Origin: Linnemannia elongata
Taxonomy: Eukaryota > Mortierellomycota > Mortierellomycetes > Mortierellales > Mortierellaceae
Direction: 5' to 3'
NCBI GenBank assembly: GCA_036320915.1
Contig: JAXBDG010000014.1
Span: 558,001-622,000 of the forward strand
DNA: 64,000 nucleotides
The notes below the pieces were generated by a model, which saw nothing but the letters and a program-made list of their open reading frames with translations, made no database searches and was not told the DNA's origin. Position numbers and translations under genes: made by a program. This document shows, one piece after another, positions 63,721 to 64,000 of this stretch (the first letter of the stretch is position 1; every line of letters begins with the position of its first letter).

Positions 63721-64000
63721 TGTGAGAGGAGTGCTTGGGTGAGAAGAGAGAGAGGAGAGGAAGTCAGAGAGAGAGAAGTACAACTGGAGGAATGAAATAA
63801 CCGACCCTCTTCCTTTTATTAACGAGGTTGGGGCTGACGATCTGTAATTGAATGGCTTATCTGTGGTCATGTGCAGTTAGGAAGGGGAAAATACCAAGTC
63901 ACTCTGGTCGTTCCTTGATCAGGGGCGATGATTCAGAGAAATGCAATGTCCCATTGTCAGGCCACTTTGACAGAGACTGACAAGGAATACTATTTGACAT
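63721..64000 (-). promoter_or_regulatory. Upstream region of the thiolase gene
   Basis: A CT-rich leader (minus strand) lies directly before the ATG at 63720. No TATA box stands out. The window ends before any further gene. Confidence 0.4.

Overview
The window is nuclear DNA from a filamentous fungus, most likely an early-diverging one of the Mortierella/Linnemannia type. This is an inference from gene style, not a database match. The genes are separated by 0.3-3.5 kb, carry GT-AG introns mostly of 60-180 bases (about 50-460 overall), and lie on both strands. F-box/leucine-rich-repeat genes, a family strongly expanded in that lineage, occur three separate times.

Layout. Positions 1-18,000 hold ordinary host genes: a tandem pair of CRAL-TRIO (CSR1-like) lipid-transfer genes, a DUF962/Mpo1-like membrane protein, an SSH4-like SPRY adaptor with PPxY motifs, ribosomal protein eS12 (RPS12), and a PIF/Harbinger-type nuclease-like protein. 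Positions 18,500-36,650 are an accessory island with every gene on the minus strand. Positions 37,268-64,000 are host again: an ABCB6/HMT1-like half transporter, a broken LINE 3' end, a 2013-residue ZNFX1/NFX1-type helicase, a glutamine-rich protein of unknown function, three single-exon F-box genes, and an acetyl-CoA acetyltransferase (ERG10-type thiolase).

The island is the part worth attention. It is a mosaic of two sources. One is a tandem array of host-type F-box/NLRC3-like LRR genes with a shared TATA promoter, 5' leader and 3' flank. The other is compact, intronless DNA that looks derived from a nucleocytoplasmic large DNA virus (NCLDV). The virus-like DNA includes a 172-residue RNA polymerase subunit RPB5, a truncated 424-residue gene with a possible NCLDV transcription-factor motif, two predicted secreted proteins (74 and 779 residues), and four copies of a 453-464-residue protein family (here the 'MELKIPQ' family, after its first residues) with an F-box-like N terminus and a Cys-rich C terminus. 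Virus-like intergenic stretches and the 3' side of each family copy carry a TTTTTAAAAAC-type motif in one orientation. All four family copies begin just downstream of a promoter and leader homologous to those of the LRR genes, so virus-derived genes appear to have been placed under, and multiplied with, a host promoter. The copies are mosaics of each other, which points to recent duplication and gene conversion.

Gene models were built by eye from splice signals, reading phase and protein-family landmarks. No similarity search was possible, so family names rest on motifs recognised in the translations.
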